In this document: positions 1 through 10,122 of the stretch, piece after piece
How positions within the stretch are numbered: position 1 is the first letter of the stretch
How the letters are laid out: each line of letters starts with the position of its first letter
Source of the DNA: Paraburkholderia sp. D15
Lineage (GTDB): Bacteria > Pseudomonadota > Gammaproteobacteria > Burkholderiales > Burkholderiaceae
Direction of reading: 5' to 3'
Assembly (NCBI RefSeq): GCF_029910215.1
Contig: NZ_CP110395.1
Coordinates: forward strand, 3,410,001-3,474,000
Length of the DNA stretch: 64,000 nt
The notes under the pieces: generated by a model
Seen by the model: only the letters and a program-made list of their open reading frames with translations
The model's database searches: none
What the model was told of the DNA's origin: nothing
Translations under genes and position numbers: made by a program

Positions 1-68
1 AAAAATGCGCACCTCTCATGTCTTTCATGCCGACAGGCGCGCGGGTTCAGTCTCGGATCGCCTGCCGC

Positions 69-1181
69 TTACGCGCCGGCGAGCGTCTTTTCGAGCGCCG
101 CGATAAACGCCTCGTTTTCCTCCGGCAGCCCGATCGTGATACGCAGCCACTGCGGCAAACCGTAGTTGCCGACCGGGCGCACGATCACGCCCTGCTTCAG
201 CAACGCGAGATTGACGCGGTTGCCGGCCGCATCGTCGTGACCGACGCGCACCAGCACGAAGTTGCCGTCCGACGGCACGTACTCGAGGCCGAGCTTGTCG
301 AACGCTTCGGTCAGACGGCGATAGCCTTGCGCGTTCAACGCCGCGCTCTTCTCCAGAAACGCCGCGTCGTTGAGCGCCGCGATCGCCGCGGCCTGCGCGA
401 GCGTGTTCACATTGAACGGCTGACGCAGACGGTTCAGCAGATCCGTCAATTCCGGCTGCGCGATCGCGAAACCCACGCGCAGACCGGCCAGGCCGAACGC
501 CTTCGAAAACGTACGCGACACCAGCAGATTCGGATAACGACGCACCCACGCGATCGGGTCGTAGCGCTTCGCTTGCGGCAGATATTCGGTGTACGCCTCG
601 TCGAGCACGACGACCACATGGCGCGGCACCTTGTCGAGGAACGCCTCGAGCTTCGGCCCCTCGATGAACGTGCCCGTCGGATTGTTCGGATTGGCGACGA
701 ATACGAGCCGCGTGTCGTCGGTGATCGCCGCGAGCATCGCGTCGAGATCGTGGCCGTAGCTGACCGCCGGCACGACGATCGCGCGCGCGCCGACGCCTTG
801 CGTGGCGAGCGCGTAGACCGCGAACGAATACTGCGCGTAGACGATCGCCTGGCCCTTCTCCACGAATGCGTGCGCCGCGATTTCGAGAATGTCGTTACTG
901 CCGTTGCCGAGCGTGATCCAGTCGGCCGGCACGCCGTAACGCTCGCTCAGCGCGTTCTTCAGCTCGAACGCGTTGGCGTCGGGGTAGCGGCCGAGTTCGC
1001 TGGCGGCTTGCGCCATTGCGCGTTGCGCCGATTCCGGCATGCCCAGCGGATTTTCATTCGACGCCAGCTTCACGATGCTCGCTTCGTCCAGACCGAACTC
1101 GCGGGCCACTTCCGAAATCGGCTTACCGGCGATGTACGGGGCGATCGCGCGCACATAGGAAGGACCGAAAGACGCTGTCAT
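69..1181 (-). CDS. hisC: Histidinol-phosphate aminotransferase
   Basis: PLP-dependent class I/II aminotransferase of 370 residues that converts imidazole-acetol phosphate to histidinol phosphate in histidine biosynthesis; in this setting it may also transaminate aromatic keto acids. The family signature is visible: the ANPNNPTG segment near the middle, the DEAYTEY stretch that contacts PLP, and the Schiff-base lysine in SRTFSKAFGLAGLR. The ATG at 1181 has GGAG six bases upstream, so it is preferred over the longer frame. It lies 93 bp downstream of pheA on the same strand, in the serC-pheA-hisC order typical of Burkholderiales, so it is probably the second hisC paralogue (hisC2) serving the aromatic pathway. 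tyrA and aroA would be expected just beyond the left edge. Confidence 0.95.
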   Translation of the reverse strand: MTASFGPSYVRAIAPYIAGKPISEVAREFGLDEASIVKLASNENPLGMPESAQRAMAQAASELGRYPDANAFELKNALSERYGVPADWITLGNGSNDILEIAAHAFVEKGQAIVYAQYSFAVYALATQGVGARAIVVPAVSYGHDLDAMLAAITDDTRLVFVANPNNPTGTFIEGPKLEAFLDKVPRHVVVVLDEAYTEYLPQAKRYDPIAWVRRYPNLLVSRTFSKAFGLAGLRVGFAIAQPELTDLLNRLRQPFNVNTLAQAAAIAALNDAAFLEKSAALNAQGYRRLTEAFDKLGLEYVPSDGNFVLVRVGHDDAAGNRVNLALLKQGVIVRPVGNYGLPQWLRITIGLPEENEAFIAALEKTLAGA

Positions 1182-1274
1182 GAAAATCTCCGAACGATGG
1201 ATGATTGGCAAATTGGGCAAATGAATCTGCGATCGGCGACGCCCCGCGTTACCGCGGGCGCCGCCGCAATGACT

Positions 1275-2357
1275 TCAGCGGGCGCGCGGATACGAGCCCA
1301 GAATCTTCAGGAACGCGGCTTTCTCGCCGAGTTCGACGAGCGCGGCAGCCACGGCCGGATCGTCGCGATGACCTTCGATGTCGATGTAGAAGTAGTACTC
1401 CCACGTGCCGACGCGCGCCGGACGCGATTCGAAACGCGTCATCGACACGCTGTGACGTGCAAGCGGCTCCAGCAGCTTGACCACCGCGCCCGGCGCATTC
1501 ACGACCGACACGATCAGCGAAGTCTGGTCATGGCCGCTCGGGCCGGACGGCTGCTTGCCGATCATCACGAAGCGCGTGCGGTTGTGCGGATCGTCCTGGA
1601 TCAGCGCATAGGCGACTTGCAGGCCGTAGTGGGTCGCCGCGCGGTCACCGGCGATCGCCGCGACAGTCGGGTCTTCGGCGGCCATGCGCGCCGCTTCCGC
1701 ATTGCTCGACACCGCCTGGCGCTCCAGATGCGGCGCGTTCGTCGCGAGCCAGCGCTGGCATTGCGCAAGTGCCTGCGCATGCGCGCACACGCGCGTGACG
1801 CCGGTCAGGCCGCCGCTTTGCGACAGCAGATTGTGATGAATCGGCAAGGCCAGTTCGCCGCCGATCGTCAGTTGCGTTTGCAGCAGCAGATCCAGCGTGC
1901 GCGACACCGCGCCTTCGGCCGAATTCTCGACCGGCACGACGCCGAATTCGGCGGCGCCGGCTTCGACCGAGCGAAACACTTCGTCGATCGACGGACACGG
2001 CAGGCCTTCGATCGACTGACCGAAGTACTCCTGCATGGCCTGCTCGCTATACGTGCCGACCGGCCCGAGATACGCGGCCTTGATGGTCTTCTCGAGCGCG
2101 CGGCTCGCCGCCATGATCTCGCGCCAGATCGCGCTGATGTGCTCGCTCGCGAGCGGCCCGTCGCTCATGTCCTGGAGCCGCGCGATCACCTGCTGCTCGC
2201 GCTCGGGACGAAACACCGGCGCGTTGAAATGCTTCTTGACCTCGCCCACTTCGAGCGCCACCGCGGCGCGCTGATTGAGCAGCGCGATCAGTTGCGCGTC
2301 GAGCGCGTCGATGCGTTCGCGAAGAGGTTTGAGTCGGGTATTGAGTTCGTCGTCCAT
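1275..2357 (-). CDS. pheA: Bifunctional chorismate mutase / prephenate dehydratase (P-protein)
   Basis: 360-residue cytosolic enzyme that converts chorismate to prephenate and then to phenylpyruvate, the committed route to phenylalanine. An AroQ-type helical chorismate mutase occupies about residues 1-90 (LNTRLKPLRERIDALD start). A prephenate dehydratase domain follows, beginning with AYLGPVGTYSEQA and including the ENSAEGAV segment. The C-terminus is an ACT domain (TSLIVSVVNAPGAV, then ESRPARVGTWEYYFYID) that normally mediates feedback inhibition by phenylalanine. The ATG at 2357 gives the standard MDDELN N-terminus; an upstream in-frame TTG is less likely. It lies between serC and hisC on the same strand and is probably co-transcribed with them. 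Confidence 0.95.
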   Translation of the reverse strand: MDDELNTRLKPLRERIDALDAQLIALLNQRAAVALEVGEVKKHFNAPVFRPEREQQVIARLQDMSDGPLASEHISAIWREIMAASRALEKTIKAAYLGPVGTYSEQAMQEYFGQSIEGLPCPSIDEVFRSVEAGAAEFGVVPVENSAEGAVSRTLDLLLQTQLTIGGELALPIHHNLLSQSGGLTGVTRVCAHAQALAQCQRWLATNAPHLERQAVSSNAEAARMAAEDPTVAAIAGDRAATHYGLQVAYALIQDDPHNRTRFVMIGKQPSGPSGHDQTSLIVSVVNAPGAVVKLLEPLARHSVSMTRFESRPARVGTWEYYFYIDIEGHRDDPAVAAALVELGEKAAFLKILGSYPRAR

Positions 2358-2435
2358 GCGTGAAAACGGCTCTGCCGGTAGCTGCTGCAAAAATGCGTGC
2401 TGGAAAGGATGCGCGCGCCTGCCTGTGCTGCCGGC

Positions 2436-3518
2436 TCAGGCGCTGCGCTGTTCGAATTCCTTCATGTATTCGACAAGCGCTTTGACGCCTTCGAGCGGGA
2501 CGGCGTTATAGATCGACGCCCGCATGCCGCCGACGGACTTGTGGCCCTTTAGCTGCACCATTCCCCGCGCTTTCGCGCCGGCCAGGAAATCTTCGTTGCG
2601 CGACTCGTCTGCGAGGAAAAACGGTACGTTCATCCGCGAGCGCGAGCCATGCTCGACCTTGTTCAGATAGAAGGCGCTCGAATCGATCGCGTCGTACAGC
2701 AGCTTCGACTTTTCGAGGTTACGCGCTTCCATCGCGACGAGGCCGCCCTGCTTCTTCAACCACTTGAACACCAGCCCGGCGATATAGATCGCATAGGTGG
2801 GCGGCGTGTTGTACATCGAATTGTTTTCGGCGACGGTCTTCCATTCGAATGCCGACGGACACACGGCCTGCGCACGATCGAGCAGATCCTCGCGCACGAT
2901 CACCACCGTCACGCCCGCCATGCCGATATTCTTCTGCGCGCCGCCGAACAGCACGCCGTACTTGGCGATGTCCATGGGACGCGACAGGATATGCGACGAC
3001 GCATCCGCCACCAGCGGAATATCGCCGAGATCGGGAATCTCGAACGTCTCGACGCCATGGATGGTCTCGTTCGTGCACAGGTGCACGTAGGCCGGATCGT
3101 CCGACAACTGCCATTCCGAACGCGCGGGCGAACGCGTGAAACCGTCCGCCGTCTGACCGCTCGCGGCCAGATGCGCGGTGCCGTACTTGCCAGCTTCCTT
3201 GAACGATTTCTGCGACCACGAACCGGTCACGACGAAGTCCGCGCGCGGTTTCGCGCCAAGCAGATTCATCGGCACGATCGCGTTTTCGCCGAGCCCACCG
3301 CCTTGCAGGAACAGGATGCGATGGCTGGCGGGCACGTCGAGCAGCTCGCGCAGATCGGTCAGCGCTTCCTCGTGGATCGACATGAATTCCTTGCCGCGAT
3401 GGCTCATCTCCATCACGCTCATGCCGCTGCCCTGCCAGTCGAGCATTTCGTCGGCTGCCTGACGCAGTACTTCTTCGGGCATGGCCGCGGGACCGGCGGA
3501 GAAATTAAAGACGCGCAT
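2436..3518 (-). CDS. serC: Phosphoserine aminotransferase
   Basis: PLP-dependent class V aminotransferase of 360 residues that makes 3-phosphoserine from 3-phosphohydroxypyruvate with glutamate, for serine and also pyridoxine biosynthesis. The N-terminus [18 protein letters not shown] is the family hallmark. PLP-binding context is seen in [12 protein letters not shown] and the lysine in [12 protein letters not shown], and the C-terminal [10 protein letters not shown] motif is present. The ATG at 3518 is preceded by AGGA at seven bases; the open frame extends further upstream but without family similarity. First gene of the serC-pheA-hisC run. A long inverted repeat separates it from the DUF2059 gene upstream. 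Confidence 0.95.
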   Translation of the reverse strand: MRVFNFSAGPAAMPEEVLRQAADEMLDWQGSGMSVMEMSHRGKEFMSIHEEALTDLRELLDVPASHRILFLQGGGLGENAIVPMNLLGAKPRADFVVTGSWSQKSFKEAGKYGTAHLAASGQTADGFTRSPARSEWQLSDDPAYVHLCTNETIHGVETFEIPDLGDIPLVADASSHILSRPMDIAKYGVLFGGAQKNIGMAGVTVVIVREDLLDRAQAVCPSAFEWKTVAENNSMYNTPPTYAIYIAGLVFKWLKKQGGLVAMEARNLEKSKLLYDAIDSSAFYLNKVEHGSRSRMNVPFFLADESRNEDFLAGAKARGMVQLKGHKSVGGMRASIYNAVPLEGVKALVEYMKEFEQRSA

Positions 3519-3594
3519 CGTGAAATCCTGGAAGCAGGCGCGACATGGAAAGGATCGCGCGAAATCGGCGGAACGAGCAGCCGTGAAGGCGGCC

Positions 3595-3641
3595 GCCCTG
3601 AAAACAGAATGGCCGTTTGCGCGTGTGCGCAAACGGCCATT
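3595..3641 (-). terminator. Long inverted repeat, probable terminator of the DUF2059 gene
   Basis: A perfect 15-bp inverted repeat (arms 3608-3622 and 3627-3641, loop GTGT) is followed on the minus strand by a T-rich tail TTCTGTTTTC. It lies about 100 bp beyond the stop of the DUF2059 gene and upstream of serC, so it probably ends the upstream transcript. On the plus strand the downstream flank is not T-rich. Confidence 0.65.
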
Positions 3642-3748
3642 ATCGCATTGTCACCGTCAAGCCGCCAAACCCGGCGCGCCCTGGAACCAGCCCGGCGCGC
3701 CCGTGGAAGCGGCTTGCGCGATGTCAGCGCAGCCTTTCGGCCTGGGAT

Positions 3749-4351
3749 TTACTTAGCCGGCTTGACTGCGGCGACTTCCTTGTCAGCCTGAGCGCGCGTG
3801 GCGTTGATCGATTGCGGCATGTACTTCTGCATCAGACCGTTCACGACGTCGCGGCCAACCTGGTCTTGCACCTGGATGAACTTGCGGCCGGTCGGGCTCT
3901 TGTAGAACGTGGTCAGATCCTTGATTTCCGACGTGCTGTAGTACTTCGCGTAAGCGTCGTACTGAGCTTGCATCGCGTCCTGACGGAAACCGTCGGTTGC
4001 GAACACTTGACCCGCGCCTTCAACCAGCTTCGGCACCGTGTTCTTTTGCAGCGTCGGGACGGAAGCCTGCTTCTGCTTGTCCGTCATCGTCTTGTTTTCG
4101 CTCAGCGCGTCCGACAGGATTGCCGGAACCAGCTGCTTGGCCTGCATCTGCGCGCTGTTGGCGATGGCGCCGACCAGCTTCTGCGCGTCGATTGCGTCCA
4201 GCAGATCCTTGATGGCAGCCTGCTTGGCCGGATCAACCGGTGCCGCGGCAGCAGCCGGAGCCGCCGGAGCCGAGCTCTGAAGCGCTTGAGCCATGGCAAA
4301 GGTCGGCACGAGGGCAGCCAGCAACATCAGTTGTTTGAATCGTTTTTGCAT
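3749..4351 (-). CDS. Secreted DUF2059-domain protein
   Basis: 200-residue exported protein of unknown function. The N-terminus MQKRFKQLMLLAALVPTFAMA is a clear Sec signal peptide, followed by an Ala/Pro-rich linker to about residue 40. A helical DUF2059 domain covers the rest, with its characteristic FYKSPTGRKF segment near residue 155. Two ATGs are adjacent; the second (4351) is preferred because GGAG sits five bases upstream of it, versus two for the first. It lies between gyrA and serC on the same strand, as in other Burkholderiales. Its role is not known to me; it is probably periplasmic. The frame is intact. Confidence 0.85.
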   Translation of the reverse strand: MQKRFKQLMLLAALVPTFAMAQALQSSAPAAPAAAAAPVDPAKQAAIKDLLDAIDAQKLVGAIANSAQMQAKQLVPAILSDALSENKTMTDKQKQASVPTLQKNTVPKLVEGAGQVFATDGFRQDAMQAQYDAYAKYYSTSEIKDLTTFYKSPTGRKFIQVQDQVGRDVVNGLMQKYMPQSINATRAQADKEVAAVKPAK

Positions 4352-4474
4352 CATTACTCCCTAAGAGAAATTAATTTGAACTGTGCGCCGCGCGGGACAC
4401 GTATCGGCCCGATACGCAATAAGTCCCTGCGCAGCATTCAATCAATCACTGAGACCGAAAGCCGCCGACGCGCA

Positions 4475-7111
4475 TCAAGCCGCGCCACCGTCTTCACCGC
4501 CGTTATGACCTTCGGCGGGACCCTCGGCGTCGCCTTCCGCATCGCTTTCCGCTTCAGCCTCGGCAACCTGTTGCAGACCTGAAAGCTTGGTCCCTTCGTC
4601 AAGGCTGATGAGTGTAACACCTTGGGTTGCGCGACCCATTTCGCGAATTTCCGACACGCGCGTGCGGATCAGCACGCCCGTATTGGTAATCAGCATGATC
4701 TGCGCTTCCGGATCGACCAGCGTGGCGGCGACGACCTTGCCGTTACGCTCCGACGTCTGGATCGCGATCATGCCCTTCGTGCCGCGCCCGTGACGGGTGT
4801 ACTCGACGATCGGCGTGCGCTTGCCGAAACCGTTTTCCGTGGCGGTGAGCACCGACTGCTGCTCGTCGCCGGCCACTAGCAACGCAATCACGTTCTGGCC
4901 TTCTTCGAGCTGCATGCCGCGCACGCCGCGCGCCTCGCGACCCATCGGCCGGACGTCGTTCTCGTCGAAGCGCACTGCCTTGCCCGAATCGGAGAACAGC
5001 ATGACGTCGTGCTGACCGTCGGTGATCGCGGCGCCGATCAGGTAGTCGCCGTCATCCAGACCGACCGCAATAATACCCTTGCGCAGCACACGGCCAAAGG
5101 CTTCCAGCGGCGTCTTTTTTACGGTTCCTAACGCGGTGCCCATGAAGACGAACTTGTCGGCCGAGAATTCCTTGACCGGCAGGACGACCGTGATCTTCTC
5201 GCCTTCCTGCAGCGGGAAGATATTGATGATCGGACGGCCACGCGAGTTCCGCGAACCTTGCGGCACTTCATAGACCTTCACGCTGTAGACGCGGCCGCGA
5301 TTCGAGAAGCAGAGGATGTGATCGTGCGTGTTCGCGATGAACAGCGTGTCGATCCAGTCGTCTTCCTTCATTGCCGTGGCCTGCTTGCCGCGGCCGCCGC
5401 GTTTCTGCGCGCTGTATTCCGACAGCGGCTGCGACTTCACGTAGCCGGCGTGCGACATGGTCACGACCATTTCCTGCGGCGTGATCAGGTCTTCGGTGTT
5501 CAGCTCGGTCGCGTTCATCTCGATCTTCGAGCGGCGCGCGTCGCCGAATTCGGCTTTGATCGACGTCAGTTCGTCGACGATGATCGCCGTAATGCGTTCC
5601 GGGCGAGCCAGAATGTCCAGCAGGTCGGCGATCTGCGCCATCACTTCGCGGTACTCGCCGATGATCTTGTCCTGCTCGAGACCCGTCAGGCGCTGCAGAC
5701 GCATCTGCAGAATTTCCTGCGCCTGGGTGTCGGACAGACGGTACAGGCCGTCGGACTGCATACCGAACGACGGATTCAGCCCGTCAGGACGATAAGCCTC
5801 GCGACCACCGGCCGACGCGTTTTCCGCCTCGGCGCGCGACAGCATCTCGCGCACCAGCGACGAATCCCACGGACGCGCCATCAATTCCTGCTTGGCGATA
5901 GGCGGAGTCGGTGCGGCCTTGATGATCGCGATGAATTCGTCGATATTCGCGAGCGCAACCGCCAGACCTTCGAGCACGTGGCCGCGTTCGCGAGCCTTGC
6001 GCAGTTCGTATACAGTGCGCCGCGTCAGCACTTCCCGGCGATGCGACAGGAAGCACGACAGCATTTCCTTCAGGTTCAGCAGCTTCGGCTGGCCGTCGAC
6101 CAGCGCGACCATGTTCATGCCGAAGGTGTCCTGGAGCTGGGTCGCCTTGTACAGGTTGTTCAGCACCACTTCCGGCACTTCGCCACGCTTCAGCTCGATC
6201 ACCACGCGCATGCCGCTCTTGTCGGATTCGTCGCGGATATCGGAAATGCCTTCGAGCTTCTTCTCGTTGACCAGCTCGGCGATGCGCTCCAGAAGTGAGC
6301 GCTTGTTCACCTGGTACGGCAATTCGTCGACGATGATCGCCATGCGCTGGCCGCGATCGATTTCCTCGAAGTGCGTGAGCGCGCGCATCACCACGCGGCC
6401 GCGGCCGGTGCGATAACCATCGCGCACGCCGGCCACGCCGTAGATGATGCCGGCGGTCGGGAAATCGGGCGCCGGAATGATCTCGATCAGCTCGTCGATC
6501 GTGGCTTCGGGGTTTTTAAGCAGGTGCTGGCAGGCGTCGACGACCTCGTTGAGGTTGTGCGGCGGAATGTTGGTGGCCATACCGACCGCGATACCGGACG
6601 AGCCATTGATCAGCAGATTGGGAATGCGCGCGGGCAGGATGGCCGGTTCGTTTTCGCTGCCGTCGTAGTTCGGCGTGAAGTCGACCGTTTCCTTGTCGAT
6701 GTCGGCCAGCAGTTCGTGGCCGATCTTCGCCATGCGGATTTCGGTGTATCGCATCGCGGCGGCGTTGTCGCCGTCGACCGAACCGAAGTTGCCCTGACCG
6801 TCCACCAGCATGTAGCGCAGCGAAAAGTCCTGCGCCATGCGGACGATGGTGTCGTATACAGCCGTGTCGCCGTGCGGGTGGTACTTACCGATCACGTCGC
6901 CGACGATACGCGCCGACTTCTTGTAAGCCCGGTTCCAGTCGTTGTTCAGTTCGTGCATCGCGTACAGCACGCGCCGGTGCACCGGCTTCAGGCCATCGCG
7001 GACGTCGGGAAGCGCACGCCCCACGATCACGCTCATCGCGTAATCGAGATACGAACGGCGCATTTCCTCCTCTAGGGAGATTGGCAGAGTCTCTTTGGCG
7101 AATTGATCCAT
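4475..7111 (-). CDS. gyrA: DNA gyrase subunit A
   Basis: 878-residue breakage-rejoining subunit of the type II topoisomerase that introduces negative supercoils, acting as A2B2 with GyrB. The catalytic tyrosine is Tyr122 (AAMRYTE). The quinolone-determining region reads GDTAVYD, giving Thr83 and Asp87; Thr rather than Ser at 83 is usual in this lineage and not itself a resistance change. The GyrA box is present as QKRGGRG at the start of the C-terminal beta-pinwheel, and the protein ends in an acidic Glu/Asp/Gly-rich tail. The ATG at 7111 matches the conserved N-terminus [10 protein letters not shown]. The 507-bp gap upstream separates it from the divergent ompA. Confidence 0.98.
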   Translation of the reverse strand: MDQFAKETLPISLEEEMRRSYLDYAMSVIVGRALPDVRDGLKPVHRRVLYAMHELNNDWNRAYKKSARIVGDVIGKYHPHGDTAVYDTIVRMAQDFSLRYMLVDGQGNFGSVDGDNAAAMRYTEIRMAKIGHELLADIDKETVDFTPNYDGSENEPAILPARIPNLLINGSSGIAVGMATNIPPHNLNEVVDACQHLLKNPEATIDELIEIIPAPDFPTAGIIYGVAGVRDGYRTGRGRVVMRALTHFEEIDRGQRMAIIVDELPYQVNKRSLLERIAELVNEKKLEGISDIRDESDKSGMRVVIELKRGEVPEVVLNNLYKATQLQDTFGMNMVALVDGQPKLLNLKEMLSCFLSHRREVLTRRTVYELRKARERGHVLEGLAVALANIDEFIAIIKAAPTPPIAKQELMARPWDSSLVREMLSRAEAENASAGGREAYRPDGLNPSFGMQSDGLYRLSDTQAQEILQMRLQRLTGLEQDKIIGEYREVMAQIADLLDILARPERITAIIVDELTSIKAEFGDARRSKIEMNATELNTEDLITPQEMVVTMSHAGYVKSQPLSEYSAQKRGGRGKQATAMKEDDWIDTLFIANTHDHILCFSNRGRVYSVKVYEVPQGSRNSRGRPIINIFPLQEGEKITVVLPVKEFSADKFVFMGTALGTVKKTPLEAFGRVLRKGIIAVGLDDGDYLIGAAITDGQHDVMLFSDSGKAVRFDENDVRPMGREARGVRGMQLEEGQNVIALLVAGDEQQSVLTATENGFGKRTPIVEYTRHGRGTKGMIAIQTSERNGKVVAATLVDPEAQIMLITNTGVLIRTRVSEIREMGRATQGVTLISLDEGTKLSGLQQVAEAEAESDAEGDAEGPAEGHNGGEDGGAA

Positions 7112-7440
7112 TATCCGTATCTTTTACATGCCAGGACGACGGCGAAACCGCTATTCGCCGCGTCTTCGCGTAAGCATTGCAGGCGCAACGCATCACGCGA
7201 TTCTAACATGCCGGGAATCCGCTCCCGACTTCGCCACGTATACCTATTAGAGGGGTGCGCGAAAGTTCACATCGAGCGCACATCGAGGCCGTATCGACGC
7301 GCAAATTTTTGCCGGGTCAGGCGCGATTCGTGCGTGGGGCAATCCGCCGCTCAGCCAAGACTGGCGGACCCTCCAGCGAATTGCTTCTGTTGCGCATGCA
7401 CCACAATTGGAGGGTGATTCGATCGGGGACAGATTTTTTT

Positions 7441-7549
7441 ATCGTTGGAAGGGAACGATATGGCAAAATGCCAACGCACAAAGAGTTAGACACTGCTCGA
7501 AGTCTACACAGCACGTTTTTTGTTCTACACCGATGTTATACTTCGAGCA
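7441..7549 (+). promoter_or_regulatory. Structured promoter/leader region of ompA
   Basis: The 507-bp gyrA-ompA gap holds no convincing gene. Its ompA-proximal part is more AT-rich than the surroundings and contains three inverted repeats: ATCGTT/AACGAT (7441-7446, 7454-7459), TGGCA/TGCCA (7461-7465, 7469-7473) and a perfect 10-bp pair TGCTCGAAGT (7494-7503) and ACTTCGAGCA (7540-7549). A -10-like TATACT at 7537-7542 overlaps the last arm, about 77 bp before the ompA start. No good -35 was seen. The 10-bp pair could be an operator or, if transcribed, a leader hairpin. Confidence 0.45.
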
Positions 7550-7618
7550 ATGTATGACTTGTCTTCGTCAACAGGCTCGCAGTAAACCTGCGGTAATCTC
7601 AATTTCGAGAGGAGAAAT

Positions 7619-8266
7619 ATGAATAAACTTTCAAAGCTCGCGTTCATTGCAGCTACCGCAGTTATGGCTGCATCCGCCATGGCGCAATCGGTGCCGGCGT
7701 CGCGACAAGCTACGAACGACAACTGGGTGAATGGTACCGGCGAATACGTGTGGATGAACGGCACGAACGAGCTTTGCTGGCGCGATGCATTCTGGACGCC
7801 GGCTACGGCCAACGCAAAGTGCGATGGCGCACTGGTTGCCCAGGCTCCGACCCCGCCGGCTCCGGTCACGCCGCCGCCGGCTATCACCAGCCAAAAGATT
7901 ACGTACCAAGCTGACGCTCTGTTCGACTTCGACAAGGCTATCCTGAAGCCGGGCGGCAAGGAAAAGCTGGACGATCTGGCATCGAAGATCGGCTCGCTGA
8001 ACCTGGAAGTCGTCGTCGCAACGGGTTACACGGACCGCATCGGTTCGGACAAGTACAACGACCGTCTGTCGCTGCGCCGTGCACAAGCTGTCAAGGCATA
8101 CCTGGTCAGCAAGGGCATCGAATCCAACCGTATCTATACGGAAGGCAAGGGCAAGCGCAACCCGGTTACGACCGGTTGCAACCAGAAGAACCGCAAGCAA
8201 CTCATCGCCTGCCTCGCACCGGATCGTCGCGTGGAAGTCGAAGTTGTCGGTACTTCGAAGCAGTAA
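7619..8266 (+). CDS. ompA: OmpA-family outer membrane protein
   Basis: 215-residue outer-membrane/periplasmic protein that links the outer membrane to peptidoglycan. The signal peptide is MNKLSKLAFIAATAVMAASAMA. A short N-terminal region of about 60 residues with a Cys pair (LCWRDAF...AKCDG) takes the place of a full eight-strand barrel, followed by a Pro-rich hinge (PTPPAPVTPPP). The OmpA C-terminal domain runs from about residue 95, with FDFDKAILKP and the peptidoglycan-binding GYTDRIGSDKYNDRLSLRRA segment. A second Cys pair (TGCNQ...LIACL) is also present. GAGAGGAGAAAT precedes the ATG. A strong terminator follows, so it is monocistronic. Short-barrel OmpA proteins of this architecture are common and abundant in Burkholderia. 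Confidence 0.92.
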   Translation: MNKLSKLAFIAATAVMAASAMAQSVPASRQATNDNWVNGTGEYVWMNGTNELCWRDAFWTPATANAKCDGALVAQAPTPPAPVTPPPAITSQKITYQADALFDFDKAILKPGGKEKLDDLASKIGSLNLEVVVATGYTDRIGSDKYNDRLSLRRAQAVKAYLVSKGIESNRIYTEGKGKRNPVTTGCNQKNRKQLIACLAPDRRVEVEVVGTSKQ

Positions 8267-8287
8267 GCTACAAGTTACCGCAGTATC

Positions 8288-8315
8288 AAAACCCCGCTTC
8301 GGCGGGGTTTTTTTT
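8288..8315 (+). terminator. Rho-independent terminator of ompA
   Basis: A CCCCGC stem (8292-8297) pairs with GCGGGG (8302-8307) across a TTCG tetraloop and is followed by eight Ts, 22 bp after the ompA stop. An A-run upstream makes it partly bidirectional. Confidence 0.92.
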
Positions 8316-8486
8316 CGCCTGTCATCGGGCGCTTAACAGCCCTGACGTCTTTCCCCGTCTTCGCCGAACTCACGTGAGCGCACAGGCTTGTGCGGCGCGG
8401 CATTTTGCCGCCCTGTCCCTCGACCTATATACTCAGGGTTTATCCTCGAGCGCCCGCTCACCGCTCTCATCGAGGCAGCTTCCGCC

Positions 8487-9185
8487 ATGACCAACGCCGA
8501 TCCCCACGAACTACAGAAATTCAGCGACCTCGCGCATCGCTGGTGGGACCCGAATGCGGAATTCAAACCGCTGCACGAACTCAACCCGATTCGTCTGAAC
8601 TGGATCGACGCGCACGCGCATCTGGCCGGCAAGAAGGTGCTGGATATCGGCTGCGGCGGCGGGATCCTGTCGGAGTCCATGGCGGGACTCGGCGCGCACG
8701 TGAAGGGCATCGACCTGTCCACTCAGGCGCTCGGCGTGGCCGATCTGCATAGTCTCGAAAGCGGCGTCACGGTCGACTACGAAGAGATCGCCGCCGAGGC
8801 GCTCGCGGCCCGCGAACCGGGCACGTACGACGTGGTCACCTGCATGGAGATGCTCGAGCACGTGCCGGAGCCGGCAGCGGTCGTCGAAGCATGCAAGACG
8901 CTGGTGAAACCCGGCGGCTGGGTCTTCTTCTCGACGCTGAACCGCAACGTCAAGTCGTACCTGTTCGCGGTGATCGGCGCCGAGTACATCGCGCGGATGC
9001 TGCCGCGCGGCACGCACGATTACGCGCGCTTCATCCGTCCGTCGGAACTGGCGAGCTTCGTGCGCGCCGCCGAGCTGCGCACTGCAGACATCAAGGGGAT
9101 CGTCTACAACCCGCTCAGCAAGCATTTTGCGTTGTCCGCCGACACGAGCGTGAACTACATGCTCGCCTGCCGCCGCGACGTCTGA
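8487..9185 (+). CDS. ubiG: Ubiquinone biosynthesis O-methyltransferase
   Basis: 232-residue SAM-dependent methyltransferase that performs both O-methylation steps of ubiquinone biosynthesis. The N-terminus ([20 protein letters not shown]) matches UbiG. SAM-binding motif I is [13 protein letters not shown] near residue 55, with further methyltransferase elements CMEMLEHV and [12 protein letters not shown], and the family-typical [13 protein letters not shown]. The start at 8487 gives the usual UbiG length; the frame extends upstream without similarity. It is followed 31 bp later by gph, as in many Burkholderiales, so the two are likely one operon. Confidence 0.96.
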   Translation: MTNADPHELQKFSDLAHRWWDPNAEFKPLHELNPIRLNWIDAHAHLAGKKVLDIGCGGGILSESMAGLGAHVKGIDLSTQALGVADLHSLESGVTVDYEEIAAEALAAREPGTYDVVTCMEMLEHVPEPAAVVEACKTLVKPGGWVFFSTLNRNVKSYLFAVIGAEYIARMLPRGTHDYARFIRPSELASFVRAAELRTADIKGIVYNPLSKHFALSADTSVNYMLACRRDV

Positions 9186-9216
9186 TCCGCCACGACTGCC
9201 CGACCCGAAACCATCA

Positions 9217-9930
9217 ATGAGCGATCCCACGCCCCTGCCCCAACGCGAAGACAACGACGACGCCCTGGGTCTTTGTCATGCCGTTCTGTTCGATCTGGAC
9301 GGCACCCTCGCCGATACGGCGCCCGACCTTGCAGCCGCCGTCAACAAGATGCGCCACGATCGCGGACTCGAGATGGTGCCGCTCGACGACCTGCGTCCGC
9401 TCGCCTCCGCAGGTGCGCGCGGGCTGATCGGCGGGGCGTTCGGCATCGGCCCTGATCATCACGAGTACGCGTCGATGCGCGAGGAATTCCTCGCCAACTA
9501 CGAAGCGGACCTGTGCATCGAAACCACGCTGTTCCCGGGCATCCCCGAGTTGCTTGACGATCTCGATGCGCGCGGTGTGCGCTGGGGCATCGTCACGAAC
9601 AAGGTGGCGCGTCTGACCGAGCCGTTGATCGCGCAACTCGGTCTGGAAGAACGCGCGGGCTGCGTGGTGAGCGGCGACACCACGCCGCATCCGAAGCCGC
9701 ACCCGGCCCCGTTGCTGCACGCGGCGCGCGAACTGGACGTGGCGCCGGAGCGCATCGTCTACGTCGGCGACGATCTGCGCGACGTGCAGGCCGGCTTCGC
9801 GGCCGGCATGAAGACGATCGCCGCCGCGTACGGCTACTGCGGCAACGACATTCCGCCGACCCAGTGGCACGCGCAGCACGTCGTGCACTCGCCGGCGGAG
9901 TTGCTGAAACTGCTGCGCGATATCGGTTAA
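9217..9930 (+). CDS. gph: Phosphoglycolate phosphatase (HAD superfamily)
   Basis: 237-residue HAD hydrolase that removes phosphate from 2-phosphoglycolate, a by-product of DNA repair and other metabolism. Motif I is DLDGTLADTAPD with both catalytic aspartates, motif II is the threonine of GIVTNK, motif III lysine lies in the HPKPHP segment, and motif IV is YVGDDLRD. The start at 9217 lies 31 bp after ubiG, supporting co-transcription. A 190-bp gap separates it from the tmRNA gene. Broad-specificity HAD phosphatases look similar, but the ubiG-gph context favours this assignment. Confidence 0.92.
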   Translation: MSDPTPLPQREDNDDALGLCHAVLFDLDGTLADTAPDLAAAVNKMRHDRGLEMVPLDDLRPLASAGARGLIGGAFGIGPDHHEYASMREEFLANYEADLCIETTLFPGIPELLDDLDARGVRWGIVTNKVARLTEPLIAQLGLEERAGCVVSGDTTPHPKPHPAPLLHAARELDVAPERIVYVGDDLRDVQAGFAAGMKTIAAAYGYCGNDIPPTQWHAQHVVHSPAELLKLLRDIG

Positions 9931-10122
9931 AGCGGCGATTCAAGCCACGGTCAAAGCACGGCTAAAGCAGCGAACGAAATACCCGCTGAAACGCGGGCCG
10001 CGACGCGCACAACCTATCCCCATCAAGCGCGCGGCGCCGTTCGCTACGACAATGAGTCAGGACGTGGCCGTCAAACTATTGTAAAATGTACGACGGTTCA
10101 GAAATTCTGAGCAACGAACCGC

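Noticed and set aside
1..28. Possible start of tyrA at the left edge (ATG at 28 or 19 on the minus strand).
   Set aside because: Only nine codons are visible and they do not show the TyrA nucleotide-binding start; position alone is not enough.
18..2363. Very long plus-strand open frame of Arg/His-rich composition, and many similar ones opposite other genes (for example 12689-14545 and 21094-24030).
   Set aside because: They lie antisense to clear conserved genes, have no domain similarity, and arise from third-position GC bias.
4475..7111. Thr83 in GyrA as a quinolone-resistance mutation.
   Set aside because: Threonine is the usual residue at this position in this bacterial group.
7423..7438. 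GGGGACAGATTTTTTT motif, reminiscent of sequences flanking REP-associated transposases.
   Set aside because: Single short match with no transposase gene or paired repeat; not enough to call a mobile element.
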